In this document: in pieces, positions 32,888 to 44,595 of the stretch
Layout of the letters: each line of letters starts with the position of its first letter
Numbering within the stretch: position 1 is the first letter of the stretch
Assembly (NCBI RefSeq): GCF_009727055.1
Contig: NC_052358.1
Span: 41,343,337-41,407,336 of the forward strand
Length of the DNA: 64,000 nt
Origin: Benincasa hispida
Taxonomy: Eukaryota > Streptophyta > Magnoliopsida > Cucurbitales > Cucurbitaceae
Direction: 5' to 3'
Position numbers and translations under genes: made by a program
The notes under the pieces: generated by a model
Seen by the model: the letters and a program-made list of their open reading frames with translations, nothing else
What the model was told of the DNA's origin: nothing
The model's database searches: none

Positions 32888-33317
32888 TGTTGGGAATAAT
32901 GTCCTATATCTCTTTGTAATCTTGTATTTTGTAAAATTTGTATAAACATATTGTTGTTAATAAAATAAGTATTATTTTATCCGCATATACTCAATCCAAT
33001 AAACTAAGATCCGAGGTTATTTCATGTAATTTAAACAAGTATGTAAAGACATACAAGTGGATCTTGTTTAAATAATAACCTAAATGGTCTGTAGTAGATG
33101 GATAAGCCTGGGTACCTTATCCTGGTGACACTACCGATATGGCCCACTTTGCAGGTGTTACAAGTGTTGTAAAGTGCTACAAATGATCTGATTCTGATTA
33201 TTCATGTGGAGATATATGAGCGAGGGTATCCCATACAAAGAGTTTGTATAAGACAGGACCATGAAATGATTAGTCTCTTTATACAACACCGTTAATAATA
33301 GAGACTTATATTTCCAA
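32888..33317 (+). mobile_element. element C 3' LTR, truncated
   Basis: Begins TGTTGGGAATAATG. It follows the same order of blocks as the LTR at 5644 (TGTA..TTGT, 'ataaaataag', 'aagatcc.aggt', 'acaagtggatc', 'ggtctgtagta', 'acaaagagtttgtataaga', 'tctctttata') but differs clearly in sequence. Similarity stops at about 33317, so only some 430 of about 2000 bp remain. Confidence 0.78.
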
Positions 33318-33774
33318 GATTGAACCTAAAGATTAAAATTTATTTTGGTTTATGTACGAGGATTTAATTCCAAGATTATGGAGATTTTATAAGAGTTTTA
33401 ATTGCTCGAATAATTGTTTGGGCTTAAATTTAACATTTGGAGGTGAATTCGAATCATACTACATCTTAGGTAAGTTTATGTGGAAATATTTGAGTGTTTG
33501 GAATTAGGATTGAGTTATTAATTTTAAAGATTAGTTTATGTTTAGGCTTGATTAAGGATTCGAGAATTTCACAAAGATTCAATTGCTTTTTGGTTCAACC
33601 TAATATCAAAATAGCTGATTGACTCCTCGTTTGGGTTAAATCTTTGAAACACAAACTCCCATTGTGATGTGGATCGCTGTTTCAACTACTTTTTTTCATA
33701 GTGGATAAATTTTCTCCTAAAACTTTGAAAATATTTATTACAAATATAAAAAAGAAATGCACACTTTTATAACT
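33318..33774. other. intergenic, no gene seen
   Basis: AT-rich sequence after the truncated copia LTR. No open frame, repeat or RNA gene recognised. Confidence 0.4.
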
Positions 33775-35745
33775 TGATGGTGATTTTGCGACTCTCGAAT
33801 GATGCCTTCTTTAAGTACAAGTATACACTATCATCAAGACCTATGGAACATGTTATTTCGAGTATAGAATTCAAGGAAACAGATCACAAGATTTCCAAAT
33901 TGGTTTGAATAATTGGATTAGGCAAGCAAGAGAAAAATAACTGATAAAAGTATGTTGGATTGGATTTTCTTTTGAAAATAGTAAATAAAAATAAGAAATC
34001 AAATGATGAGAAGAAGGAACTTAGAATAAAGTTTATTCCAACTTTTGCACCTGCAATCTTATCCAACTAGGTATAAATCAATCTTGGCGTGCAACTCTCT
34101 ATTATGCACCCACAACTGGCAACTCTTTCAACTGCAACCTAATAGGTCTCATGTGCTGAGTGTAATGCTCCAGACTCAGGATTCAGTATCTAATGGCCCC
34201 AACATTCCACCTATTAGCAAGTTTTGTCATTTCTAACATGCTTCTTAGGAAACTTCCTAGGACATTACTTCAATATAGAATTGTTCCAAGCCAAGCACAC
34301 TTAATTTTGGAGTTCCTATGATTGAGCCACTAAAAAGGAAGGTGTATCTTATTAGTATAAGTAGTAACTTTCAATTCTTTGAAGCTTTTCTTGGCCATAC
34401 TTTTAAATCTTAGGATCCTTCTCATTCAAATGTGATCTCAATTCATTCACGTCTCCTAAATTTGAGGTGTTACATTGAAGATGTACTTGCAACCTATAGT
34501 TACAATGTTCAACGACATAAATCCAGGTTGAGTCTGTTTCGATCTCTTTTTAAGAGATTGTAGGGAGGCTAAGAAAACCAACACATATGTCTATGCTTGC
34601 TGTGACACTTAGATAATGAAAAAAACACACTTGAAACAATTTTATAGGCTTCTAGTCTATGTATAGGGCAAAATCAAGTTCTATATCTAAACATTTTGCT
34701 TATACTTCTTTTATGAAAACCGTTCTTGTTCAACTCTTTCGATGCTAACCATTGGGCAATACTTGGGACTTAAGTTGAGGCAAGTTAATTAACTAGTTTT
34801 CCACCTACTATGTATCCTTAAAGAGGGAAATTAGATCATAATTAAGGAAAAGAAAATAAATGGGAATGAAATGAACTTCATTCAATTAAATAAAGTATTG
34901 TAACATAAACAGTAAAGCAAAGCCGAAAACTAAGACAAGCCTAGTGATTAGATCTTCGTTTAGCAATATCTCAACCCTCATTCAAGGAAAGATAAATCCT
35001 TACACTTGGCTATTTCAATATCAAATGTCTAATAAAAGATTTACGATCTTAGACCATCTCTTTTCAAAAGTAAATGTGTCGAGAAGTAAAATACATAAAG
35101 TAAAGAAAAATGCAAAAAATGTAAATTGCTAAAAACTAAACCTAGATCTAAGAAAATTCTAAGGTGAAGAGAATTCTTATATATGGATCCTTGGTTGTTG
35201 TTTTGTTGAAGAATTGAGCTATATTTATAGGTGTGGGAGTCTTCAAACGGCCTTCAATGTCATGAGACTGTCCTCCATTGTAGTACTTAGGCAATCAAAT
35301 AAGACTTGGAAATTAAAAATTGTCAAATCCCATAACTTCAGAAATCTGTCAAACAGTGTCCAGTTGTATGCACAATGTTGGTGCAATTGTGGGCATAATT
35401 TGGCTTCAAACCTTGGACAATCTTTAATCCATTGGTTGCCACAATTGAGACGCAATCTTCAAACATGTTGCTGACGTAATTGTAGGCACATTTCAACATC
35501 TCTCGACCTTCTTTTGCTTTTGACTAAGCTTCTGGATTACTTTGCGGCCACATTTGAAACACAATCTAATTTGAAATATGAACTTACACAAAATAATCTC
35601 AACACATCCAATCTAAAAAAATAAAAAAATAAAAAGAAAAGAAACTCAAATATCAACAAATCATTTTTATTTTACAAACCATGGTAAAAGCATGTTGAAT
35701 ACTTGCTTTTACCTAAAATTGCTCCTTTTTATGTGACTTGCATCA
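33775..35745. mobile_element. possible Ty3/gypsy LTR (no target duplication)
   Basis: Starts TGATGGTG and ends GCATCA, the same terminal pattern as the gypsy LTRs at 15445 and 23861. Near its left end it holds 'tttaagtacaagtatacact', a phrase typical of LTRs in this lineage. The length of 1971 bp fits. The flanking five bases do not match (taact, caaaa) and no coding remnant adjoins, so it may be a solo LTR with lost flanks, or not an LTR. Small frames inside have no recognisable protein. Confidence 0.4.
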
Positions 35746-37132
35746 CAAAACACTTGGGGCTATTTGGGACGTTGAGATGATGTAGGATGTGTGGAGTTCT
35801 TATGTCTGGAGAATTCTGATATATGTGTTTGAGTGTGCAGAGTTGTTATGTTAGTGCTATCTGATTCAGTTTTTGTATCCTATAATAATTTGCCTGTATG
35901 AACACTATTTTTTTTATAAAAAAAAATCTTATAATCCAATTGTTGTATCCATCCTATTTTGAGTAAGACATTGATTGCATTTTTTTTATTATTTTCAATC
36001 TCACGATATGGTATATAGTTTAATTTTATATTAAAATAATTAAAAATGATTACATTGATAATTTATATTAAAATAATTAAAAATGATTATATTAATTATT
36101 AAAATTTATTAAGTTTAAGTAATATATTTATATTTATTGATTAATTAAGCTATATTTTTATTTTTTAATATGCCAAAAATAATATCTCACTTTAGTTAGG
36201 TAACTTAGGTAACTTCAATATTAAAAAGCATGTAAACATTAAAAATAAATGAAGACAATGCAAATACTCATAAAAAAAATTAAAAAATTAATAATGCCAA
36301 AATTAATAACACTAAAAAATGTCAAACAGTCATTGTAATATATCCATTGTATAAGTAACATACCAAAATTAATAATACCAAAAAATACAACTGAAATGGA
36401 ATATAGGAAAATACAAAAAAAAAATAAATAAATAAATAACACATCAACCTCAAACTAATTGAATATTCCGTATTAGTTTGTGCTACATAACAAAACAATA
36501 AAAAGAAGTTAGAAAAAAATCTTGAAATAGTTATAAGGTTGGAAGAGAACTAGTTCGAATAGAGAAGTACCTATGTTACTTCTATGAAGTACAATATGGA
36601 TGGAGACTACGGGTTGCTGGATCAAAACACAATGAGGCACCCTACCACTTACCAAACAACCAAAAGTTAGAAACTTAATAATATGAAAATAACATAACCA
36701 AACATTAGAAAGTAGAGAAGGAGAAACCGAAGTTAAACAACTCACCGGATTGACAAAATAAATCTTGGACAATGGAGGCTCTCAGCAAATAGAGAAGCAC
36801 CAATGTTGTTGTAAAGGAAAAGTGAAGGGAGAGGGGTGGTTGTTGAACATTAATAACAACTTCAACAAATTAAAAAGAAAAAAAGTGTGACTAGCATTAG
36901 AATATTAAGTTTACATCATGAATGAACTCAAATCCAATTAATAAATTGGTTGAGTCATTAATGAAGTGGTTGAATGAGTAGTGAAAATACGCAAGTGGAA
37001 TAAAATCAACAAATAATCAGAACAGTCATTAATAAAATCAGCAAACAATCAGAACAATCATAACTAAAGTTGGTGGATAGTTTAATAAAGGAGGTAACTA
37101 ATAATGCATAATATTGAAAACGTGCAAAATAT
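35746..37132. other. intergenic, AT-rich, no gene seen
   Basis: Very AT-rich with long runs of 'aaaataattaaaaatgatta' type and a short 'aaataaataaat' run near 36420. The minus-strand frames at 36239-36442 and 36509-36772 show no family features. Confidence 0.4.
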
Positions 37133-37378
37133 GCAAGTATGATCGAGTATGATCGAGTATGTTCAAGCATGATCGAGTATGAACGATCGAGTATGATCGA
37201 GTATGGTCGAGCATGATCGAGTATGAATGATCGAGCATGATCGAGTATGAACAATTGAGTATGATCGAGTATGTTCAAACATGATCGAGTATGAACGATC
37301 GAGTATAATCAAGCATGATCGAGCATGAACGATCAAGTATTATCGAGTATGATCAAGTATGAACGAGTATGTTCAAGC
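37133..37378. repeat. minisatellite, 10-bp unit GATCGAGTAT
   Basis: About 240 bp of head-to-tail GATCGAGTAT units and close variants (gttcaagcat, gaacgatcga, gatcgagcat). Some units are joined by a 14-bp form with an extra 'gaac'. There are no unique spacers between units, so it is not a CRISPR array. No flanking duplication seen. Confidence 0.85.
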
Positions 37379-38845
37379 ACTGAGATGATATACGACACAC
37401 GAAAGGAAAATGACAGTGAGATACGAAACACGTTCCGAAAATGGACCTTCAAAGAATTAAAATTGATGAGATAGAATAATGGGTCTCCAAACACTAATAT
37501 AATATAGGAGGTAGTATATACCATCTCATGTTGGACTCTCAAATATCCCCTTGATTTATTCACGATAAGTTTAGATAAAAAGCATAAATAACCAACGAGT
37601 GCTACCAAAACTCCAGATAAAAATACTATCAACTAAATATTATGAATTTAGAAAAATTGAGAATCAATAAATAAATATACTCCACTAAGATTCTTTTTCC
37701 AATGCTCCCATGCCCAATATATATATATATATATATATAACATAATTGATTGAAAAAGAAGAATGGGAAAATCAATTAAGACTCGAAATATCGATATCGA
37801 CGAAAATATCAAGGTTTTGATTTTATGGAAATATTATGAAAATTTTTGAAAAAATTATGGAATTGATGAAAATTGTTATAATTGGTTAATGAAATTTTCA
37901 TTGTGTCTTAGACTATAATTGACCATTTTTAATCACAATTTCTATAAAATAAGATAATATTGTCTATTGTGTATATAAATGTTGATGTGATAGCATAAAA
38001 TTTAAAAAGAAATGAAAAAATAATTACAAAATATTATAAATGTTAGAAATATTTTGAGGTGAAATGATGTGAAGATCATGAAAGTTTTGGATGGTAAAAG
38101 AAAAAAGAACTCATATTAATTCAATTTTGAGATGAAATGATATAAAAATTTAATAAAAAAGTTTGAATGAGGTTAAAATAAATATAGGTTTTTTTTTTGT
38201 GGTTTTTTCAAATTCAATTTCTTTAGAAATAAAAGTTTTGGATCGAAAATAAAACTAAAAATTGACAAAAATTGGAAATTATAAAAAAAAAGTTGCACTG
38301 TAAAAAGGCTTAACCCTTTGTCGAAAATAATAATGGTGTGTGCAACTATAAAATTGTGTGTAATTGGAACCATAAAATTGAAGAACTTAAATTGGACTAA
38401 CGTAGTTAATTAAAAAATCAAAATTTTCTCGAAATCTCAAAATTTTGTAGAAATGGGGAATCAAAATATTCTCGAAATTTCTCAAGATTTTCTCGAAATT
38501 GAGAAAAAATGAAATTTCTCCCAATCAAAATTTCGAGCCCTTCGAAATTTTGGAATTTCGAGAAATTTTAAATCATGAAACCAACTGAACTACACACCAC
38601 AATCACTTGAATTTTTTTTCCCAATTCTCTTACCTTGGTTACTAAAAAAATAGAGAAAGCTAAGAGCCTATTTGGATTGACTTGAGAAAAAAATGTTTCT
38701 CAAAACACCAATTTTTATTCAAACACCGTTGACGAGAATTATTGAAAATACATTTTAAAAGTTATTTTGAGTGGTTACGAAACACTCTAGTTTTTTCAAA
38801 AATAACTTATTTTTTAAATTAAACATTTGAAAATGCATTCTAAAT
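37379..38845. other. intergenic with 'tctcgaaat' repeats and an (AT)n tract
   Basis: An (AT)n microsatellite lies at 37717-37739. About 38410-38580 is dense in 'tctcgaaat', 'aaaattttct' and 'tttcgagaaa' in both orientations, probably the end of a foldback or Mutator-like non-autonomous element whose other end may be near 37780 ('gaaatatcgatatcgac'). I could not fix its borders. 38655 'gcctatttggattgactt' resembles a common MITE end. Confidence 0.4.
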
Positions 38846-39448
38846 TAGAGATATCCAATGGGCAGAGACGGGGAAGCCTTCCCCATCCCCACCCCTTTTT
38901 CCATTCCTCGTCTTTGCGAATTTCCTCGGGAATGGGGCGGGAATTTTGCAGACATCGGATTTCCCGCAAGGAAAAATTTCCCGCATTTATTTTTCTCTTA
39001 CATTTTTTTAAAATTTCATTTAGATATTTTTTTTTGTACAATTCTTTAAACATTTTCAATAGAATTTTCATTTAAATGAAATATTATCAATTTTACTAAT
39101 TAAAACAATAATACACATACAATTTAAAAAATATAATTAAAATACTAAATTGTCATAAATTAAAATTCAACATTTAGAACATCCTATCTTAAATATTACA
39201 ACATCCAAAGAATTAAAGTAATAAAAATCTTGAACTTAAATAATTAATCATATTAATAAAGTCTACAATATTCATATATATATATATATTAAAAATTTAT
39301 AATTTATATACAAATTCGGGGCGGGGCGGCGGTCGGGATCAGTCCCCAACCTAAAATTGTAAATGGGAAATTCCTCACTCCCTCCCCCATTCTTCATGTA
39401 TTCGAGGATTCCCCGCTCCGACCCTGCAGATTTTTTTGGACATCTCTA
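38846..39448. mobile_element. non-autonomous hAT-like element upstream of THOC7
   Basis: 603 bp. Ends TAGAGATATCCAA and TTGGACATCTCTA are inverted copies with one mismatch, flanked by an 8-bp duplication with one mismatch (ttctaaat 38838-38845, ttctaaac 39449-39456). Both ends carry GC-rich 'ggggcggggcgg' or 'cccc' stretches, the centre is AT-rich. No transposase. It ends about 240 bp before the likely THOC7 first exon. Confidence 0.78.
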
Positions 39449-39689
39449 TTCTAAACACACTCTAAACCTTTGATTTCAAAATTCATGTCATATATTTAAT
39501 ACCGCTATGTTCTTATGGATGGTTTTTAAACTTTGGAGTTAAACTCACAACATAGTTCTAAGTCTACAGTGAATTAATAAAATTGAAAATTTAGGATTAA
39601 AAAAAAGTCACCAATTCATTTTTTTTAGAAATTGCATTAAGTCAGATTCAGTGCGATGTGCCTATAGTAAATTTGGTGAGCCCGGATAT

Positions 39690-39772
39690 TTCAGAAAGAT
39701 CAAGACCCGATCTTGTTGAAATCAGGGTTTGAAGTTCCCCGTCCTAGAGCAGCACAAGAATGGCATAACCAG
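39690..39772 (+). other. THOC7: THOC7 5' UTR exon (inferred)
   Basis: The start is a guess; the end is set by a good donor (CAG|GTATGG, GT at 39773-39774). It contains an ATG at 39760 followed after one codon by TAA, a minimal upstream reading frame. The next 270 bp are rich in T and C and end at an acceptor 'tttgatttccag' (40042), as expected of a plant 5' UTR intron. Confidence 0.55.
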
Positions 39773-40042
39773 GTATGGCTTCCATTCTCAACTACGTTTC
39801 TCTCTCTCTGCGATTTAAATTTTGGTACTTTCTTCATTTTCATCTCTTAATTTGGTTTCTCTTTCGGTTCAATTTCGTTTTTCTTTATCTTCCATTGATA
39901 CTGTTTCTGTAGAAACAATCAATTCTTTATCTTCCTGACTTCTTCTTCGAATCAAACTTGACATTGGTCCTCCATTTCAATTACCCATATATGTATTGCT
40001 GTTCAATTTGTATGTTCTCATTTTTCAGCATTTGATTTCCAG
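39773..40042 (+). other. THOC7: THOC7 5' UTR intron (inferred)
   Basis: 270 bp, GT..AG, T-rich (runs of 'tttctctctctctg', 'ttttcttcatttt'). It ends 21 bp before the start codon. Leader introns of this kind are common in constitutively expressed plant genes. Confidence 0.6.
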
Positions 40043-40063
40043 GATCTGATTGAGAAGTAGATT

Positions 40064-42764
40064 ATGTCTGTGAGAGGGAGGAAAGTCTCCACTCGAGGGG
40101 AAGCAGTGGCAGCAAATTATGCTTTTGGGCCCCTTGAAGATGATGTTATTATAAAACATAGGCTTCTCACCCGGACAACGACCACAAGAGGGGAACCTCC
40201 ATTGAAGAAGCTCCAGAAGAAATTCACTTCCTTTGTTCTTGAGATTGAAAAGGATGGTAGTAACAATGATGACTGTGAGAAGCTTTCCAGAGCTTTCTTA
40301 CAAGAGCTATCCACATTTGAAATTCCTTTGCTGAAGAGTAAAGCAGTTGTTGATGCAAATATTAGGGAAAAGGAGAGCTTCCATGAGTTTAAGGATGAGA
40401 TAAACAAACAAATTTTGTTAGCTCAGGATGATATTGAAGATCTTAAGAAGCAGCTTGAAGAAAGCAAAATTGAGAGGCAACACAAGGAGGAGTGTGAGGC
40501 AATTAGGAAGCTTATAGCAGCACAGCCGCCTAGGTCTGTGACACAAAAGACTATTGTGGATTTAGAGAAAGAGATTGCTGCACTTGATGCAGAGAACACA
40601 GCTAGTTCAAGGATGTTGGAGCTTCGTAAGAAGCAATTTGCTCTTTTGTTGCACGTGGTATGTTTCCCCCAGCAACTTTTTTACAATTATATTCTTTAAC
40701 TGACCTTAAATATAAACAATTTGGTCTCTTGGTTTCAAGATTCATTAGTTTAAACCTTGGATTTGCCATTTGGTTTTGCTTATGAATTGTTTAGGGATTC
40801 TTAGACTGATTAGTGCATGTAGAGGATTGAGATGTATATGCTATCAGTGCTGGAACCCCCTAATTTTGGCTCATTTGAAGAAGGATGAGCATGGTTCTAT
40901 TAGTGTTTTTTTGCTAGTTTACCCTCAGTGCTGAGATAATAGGAAAATTTGGTTCGAAGAAGATGTAATTTTTAGTGTTCAGTCTTGAAGATCTAAGATT
41001 TTTATTTGAGAATATCTTCTAGGCTCGAGTGACCATTCCAAGAGGAGCAACTTCATAATGTTGTGAAGAGCATGAGAATTCAAGATAAGTATACTAACTT
41101 CGGCATTTTTTTATAACCAGATGCCAATTTGCCAATTCTTTCTGGGAAAAAATCTTGAAGGCCTTCAAAGTCCAACCTTTACACTGCTTTTCTAAATGGC
41201 ACGATCACTCTCTTAGAAATAATCTTCATCAAAGGAAAAGAGGTCTTGTCTTATGGGTCAAAGGGTTCCTTTGGTTAACTTGGCGCAAGTAAATCGCTAC
41301 ATCTTCAATTTTTTGAACACCTTATTTACATTGCTCTCACTTTTTATTGGGTTTGGCATAGAGATGGTAGGGCTAAGGTGGAGGTGGTGTTCTCATCTTT
41401 TCCTTTTACTGAGCAGGGCAAGGTTTAGTGACGAGCTAGTTTCTTTGCAGTTTTGTGGAGCATTTGGATTAAGTGGAATAATAGAAATTTTAGAGAGGTG
41501 GAGAGTTCAGTTGAGGAAGTTTTTGGGAGGTAGTTGGGTTAATGCCTCTTTATGGGTGCTGGTCACTAGGCCTTTATGTATTAATGAGTTTGGTCCTGTT
41601 CTTTTGGATTGAATATTCAGTTGTTAGGATTGGACTTCCTCTTTTATTGGGCCTTGTTTTCTTGTGTGCCCCAGTTCTTTTATATTCTTTCACTCCTCTC
41701 AGTGAAAGCGTGGGTTCTTTTGAGGATTGGACGCTATACCCATGCATGTTCGAATTTCCATCTGAGGATTTTCATGAAGCAGTTGTCTACCATGAGCTCC
41801 TGAACAAGATGGAATATCTTGAATTTCCATCTGTTCCACTGTTAGCCACTCTAGAATATATTATATCGTTCCTTCATAGGGTTAAAACATTATGTTACTG
41901 CCATTTGATCCAAGGGCTTCACATGATGGAATATTACATGAAGATTTCTGGGACATTTTAACGAGAGACTGCCTAGAAAATACCAATTAAAAAGCAGAAT
42001 TCACCCAGCTGCTGCGGGATTTGGGAAAAGAAGTTTGTTTGTCAATAATTTCTTTTGGGGGAATAGAGAAAGTTGTGGCATAGTTCTTGGGTGGTTTCCA
42101 GGGAATGTCTGTTTGTGTTTTCAACTTCCCCATTCTGGAAATGACTTCAACCACTTCATATATATACTCTGATCTGGACTAAGATTTTGCGTAAGGCGGA
42201 TTCACCTTTAACATCTGTACATTTTCCTTTTCTTTTTTGCCTTCCGAATAATTTCTGTGTGCGTGCGTGTTATGTTTTCATCATCATTATTATTATTATG
42301 CTTATTGTTATTTTGGTGGGTTCTTTTGACTGGGGCAGTGGGGGATGCTGAGGCCTTTTAAATATCTAGAAATTGTAGTCACAACTGAAAAGATCGCTAA
42401 CCACACTTTTGACAATCTGGAAAAAATTGTTCTCTGCTATAAGTAATAACGTTGTTCAAGCAGCAGGCTTGCACGTTTGTTCTCTCTTGTGATTATGGAG
42501 AGTCCCGAGGTTTACTCATATACTCTGAAATACAATGTCAGCAGCTTTGTATCTAAATAATTATTGTCCAGGCTTTGATTGCTTACAAACTTTGTACCTA
42601 ACAACTGAAATCCTCAATTTATATTGGCGCAGGTGGATGAGTTGCAAAATACCATAGAGGATGAACAAAAGAGTTTAATTGAGGAAATGAGAATCACAGC
42701 TGAGGAGAATAAGATTGGTGTGGACGATGCTAGTGGAGGCCTGGAAGCCATGGCTGTTGACTGA
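40064..42764 (+). CDS. THOC7: THO complex subunit 7 (two coding exons)
   Basis: Exon 40064-40657 joins exon 42633-42764 (intron GTATGT..GCGCAG, 1975 bp) to give 241 residues, close to the roughly 237 of Arabidopsis THO7. The N-part ([37 protein letters not shown]) matches the Tho7 family. From about residue 100 it is charged and heptad-like ([20 protein letters not shown]), a predicted coiled coil continuing into exon 2 ([12 protein letters not shown]), with a short acidic tail ending MAVD. In the nucleus the THO/TREX complex couples transcription to mRNP assembly and export and, in plants, to small-RNA pathways. The ATG chosen begins the family-like sequence and has no in-frame ATG before it. 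The frame is intact, with no sign of decay. Confidence 0.92.
41230..41720 (+). mobile_element. LINE 3' fragment in THOC7 intron
   Basis: In one plus-strand frame about 41395-41505 reads [20 protein letters not shown], the end of the C-terminal zinc-binding region of plant LINE polyproteins. About 41670-41715 reads 'tttatattctttcactcctctcagtgaaagc', which resembles the usual 3' tail of plant LINEs. Stops interrupt the frame. The 5' limit is uncertain and no poly(A) tail or flanking duplication was found. The frames at 41253-41612 and 41542-41961 are shadows of it. Confidence 0.6.
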
Positions 42765-42891
42765 GGCCAAACTCTCGGATGTTCTGGTGTAAAAACTTGT
42801 ATGCATACTTTTTTCTTTCAACTCCATATCAAAGCGATTATGTTATCTGAATCTTGCTCAAGTTGAGAAATCAAAATGCAATAGTTTGATC

Positions 42892-43532
42892 TAAGGATGA
42901 TCATTTAAACTACAAAAATCGAACCAATTAAGAAACTTAACCAAAACTGAATTAATGCGGTTTCATTCGGTTTAATATAATTATCAAACCGAATTTAGCA
43001 GTTCGATTCGGTTTTAAAACTTAAATTGAAATGAAATCGAATCGAACCGAATCGAATCATATTATTTTGAAAAATATAAAAAAATAATATATATATATTT
43101 TATTACCTAGGGACTAGGGTTATCTTCAACCTCTTAAACTTGCCACCGCCCACACCACACCCTCTCCCTTTTTCTGCTTTCTCTGATCGTCTCACTCTGC
43201 CCAGCCAAGAAACGCAGCCGGCCAAGATCGTCTCTCACTCTCTCTGATCTTCTTCTTCGATCTTCTTCTCCTTCTCCAATCTTCTTATTCTTCGATTTCG
43301 GTGTGTGAAATGGTGCATTTTCGGAAATGAATTAGAAGGGAACAGGAGATTTCTGGAAAAGTAGAATTGAAAAATTTTGGAAGAAAAATCCAAAATCGAA
43401 AACAGAACCGAACCGCAATAGGAACTGAAACCGAATTTTGCCGACCAGTTTGGTTTAATATAATCTGAAATCCGAATTTTTCGGTTTGGTTCGATTTGAC
43501 TTCCAAGTCGAATCAAACCTTGAACACCTCTA
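42892..43532. mobile_element. non-autonomous hAT-like element 3' of THOC7
   Basis: 641 bp flanked by a perfect 8-bp duplication GTTTGATC (42884-42891, 43533-43540). Ends TAAGGATGATCA and TGAACACCTCTA are imperfect inverted copies; further in, 'gaaccgaat' and 'ttcggttt' motifs are inverted. About 43135-43300 is pyrimidine-rich and less AT-rich than the rest, like a plant 5' UTR. No transposase. It starts 128 bp after the THOC7 stop codon and could lie in or next to the 3' UTR. Confidence 0.8.
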
Positions 43533-43540
43533 GTTTGATC

Positions 43541-44558
43541 TTCTAGATATTCTCATCAAAGCCCAATCGAATAATGCATAATCTTGTTCTTATTCTCAGG
43601 TATTCTAGGTTAAACTACATGCCATAGCAAAAGAGTAAAAGTAATTCCATTGATGTTTAGGAATTTTTTTTTCTTTTTGGTGCTGGAAATGTGAGAATTT
43701 TTTTTCTTAGATAGGATTATAGTTTTGGCAGATCAAATTGTTTTAACCGACTATCGAACATATGAATTTCATTCTGTGGTTATGAATCGTAGACAGTTTT
43801 CATTTTATGAAAATTGTTTTTGAATGATTAGAACATATTTTAGAGTAATTTTGATCTAACAAAATTGATTTTAACAATTTCAAAATCACGTTGATTATCA
43901 CATGTTTTATGGTTATTTATAACGAAAAATGTTAGTTAAATTATAAGTTTAATCATTGAAATCAAATTTATGTCTATTTGATTTGAGCTTCAAAAGGTAT
44001 TGAATATGTATTTAAACTTTCAAACTTGTATTTGGTCATTTATTTAATAAAAAGAGAAAATCCATAAAAAATTGATGAAAAATAATAGATATTTAAAAAG
44101 TAAATAATAGTTAAAAATTCGTTATTATAAAAATTAAAAAGAAAAAAAATGGAGAATTAAAGGAGATAGGAGAAGTGGGAGAGATGTAAAAATAAAAAAT
44201 GAAAAGAAATAAAAAGGATTATGGAGCAATACAAGAAAAAAAAAATTGGAAAAAGGAAGTGGCAAGAATGACAGAAAATTATAAAATTGTAAATTTCGTA
44301 ATGTTTTTCTTTTTTTGAAAAATTAATTTACAAATGTAACAAAAATATATATTAGATATGATTTCCATTCTTTATTATTTCAATTTTACCCTCTTTGATG
44401 TATCAATATGTACGGGCAGGTTATATGATATACTTTATATTTCTTAGACCAATTAGTTATATAATTGATATATAATATTTATCAGTTAATATGTATTGTT
44501 TTTCTAGTATATTATCATCACCTTATAATGGTTCAATTTATTATTTTGGTAACCACAT
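43541..44558. other. intergenic, AT-rich, no gene seen
   Basis: Long A/T-rich stretches and 'aaaaaataaaa' runs, without a recognisable gene or repeat structure. At 44559-44595 a stretch like the plus-strand copia LTR end ('catggaaatc..catgtc..tt.cttcag') occurs just before the reversed LTR of element D. Confidence 0.4.
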
Positions 44559-44595
44559 GTTGTTCATGGAAATCTGCATGTCCAATTTTCTTCAG

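Larger units (their letters stand above)
26224..33317 (+). mobile_element. Ty1/copia element C (degenerate)
   Basis: Leader 26224-28690, broken gag-pol 28691-32759, polypurine tract (duplicated) 32856-32887, and a 3' LTR remnant 32888-33317. Its 5' LTR is the B 3' LTR, but its own 3' LTR belongs to a different subfamily (starts TGTTGGGAATAATG). The pol sequence is also more diverged from A and B than these are from each other. A hAT-like element interrupts the leader, and a 568-bp foreign segment interrupts RNase H. Confidence 0.82.

Noticed and set aside
36509..36772. Small minus-strand gene
   Set aside because: No start context, domain or neighbours; the surrounding DNA is AT-rich intergenic.
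37133..37378. CRISPR-like array
   Set aside because: Units are contiguous 10-mers with no unique spacers, in plant DNA. It is a minisatellite.
41542..41961. Membrane protein gene inside the THOC7 intron
   Set aside because: Overlaps the LINE tail in another frame and has no family features; hydrophobic only because of T-rich codons.
43235..43516. Minus-strand gene of 93 codons
   Set aside because: Lies wholly inside a hAT-like element with firm borders and reads its inverted repeat DNA.
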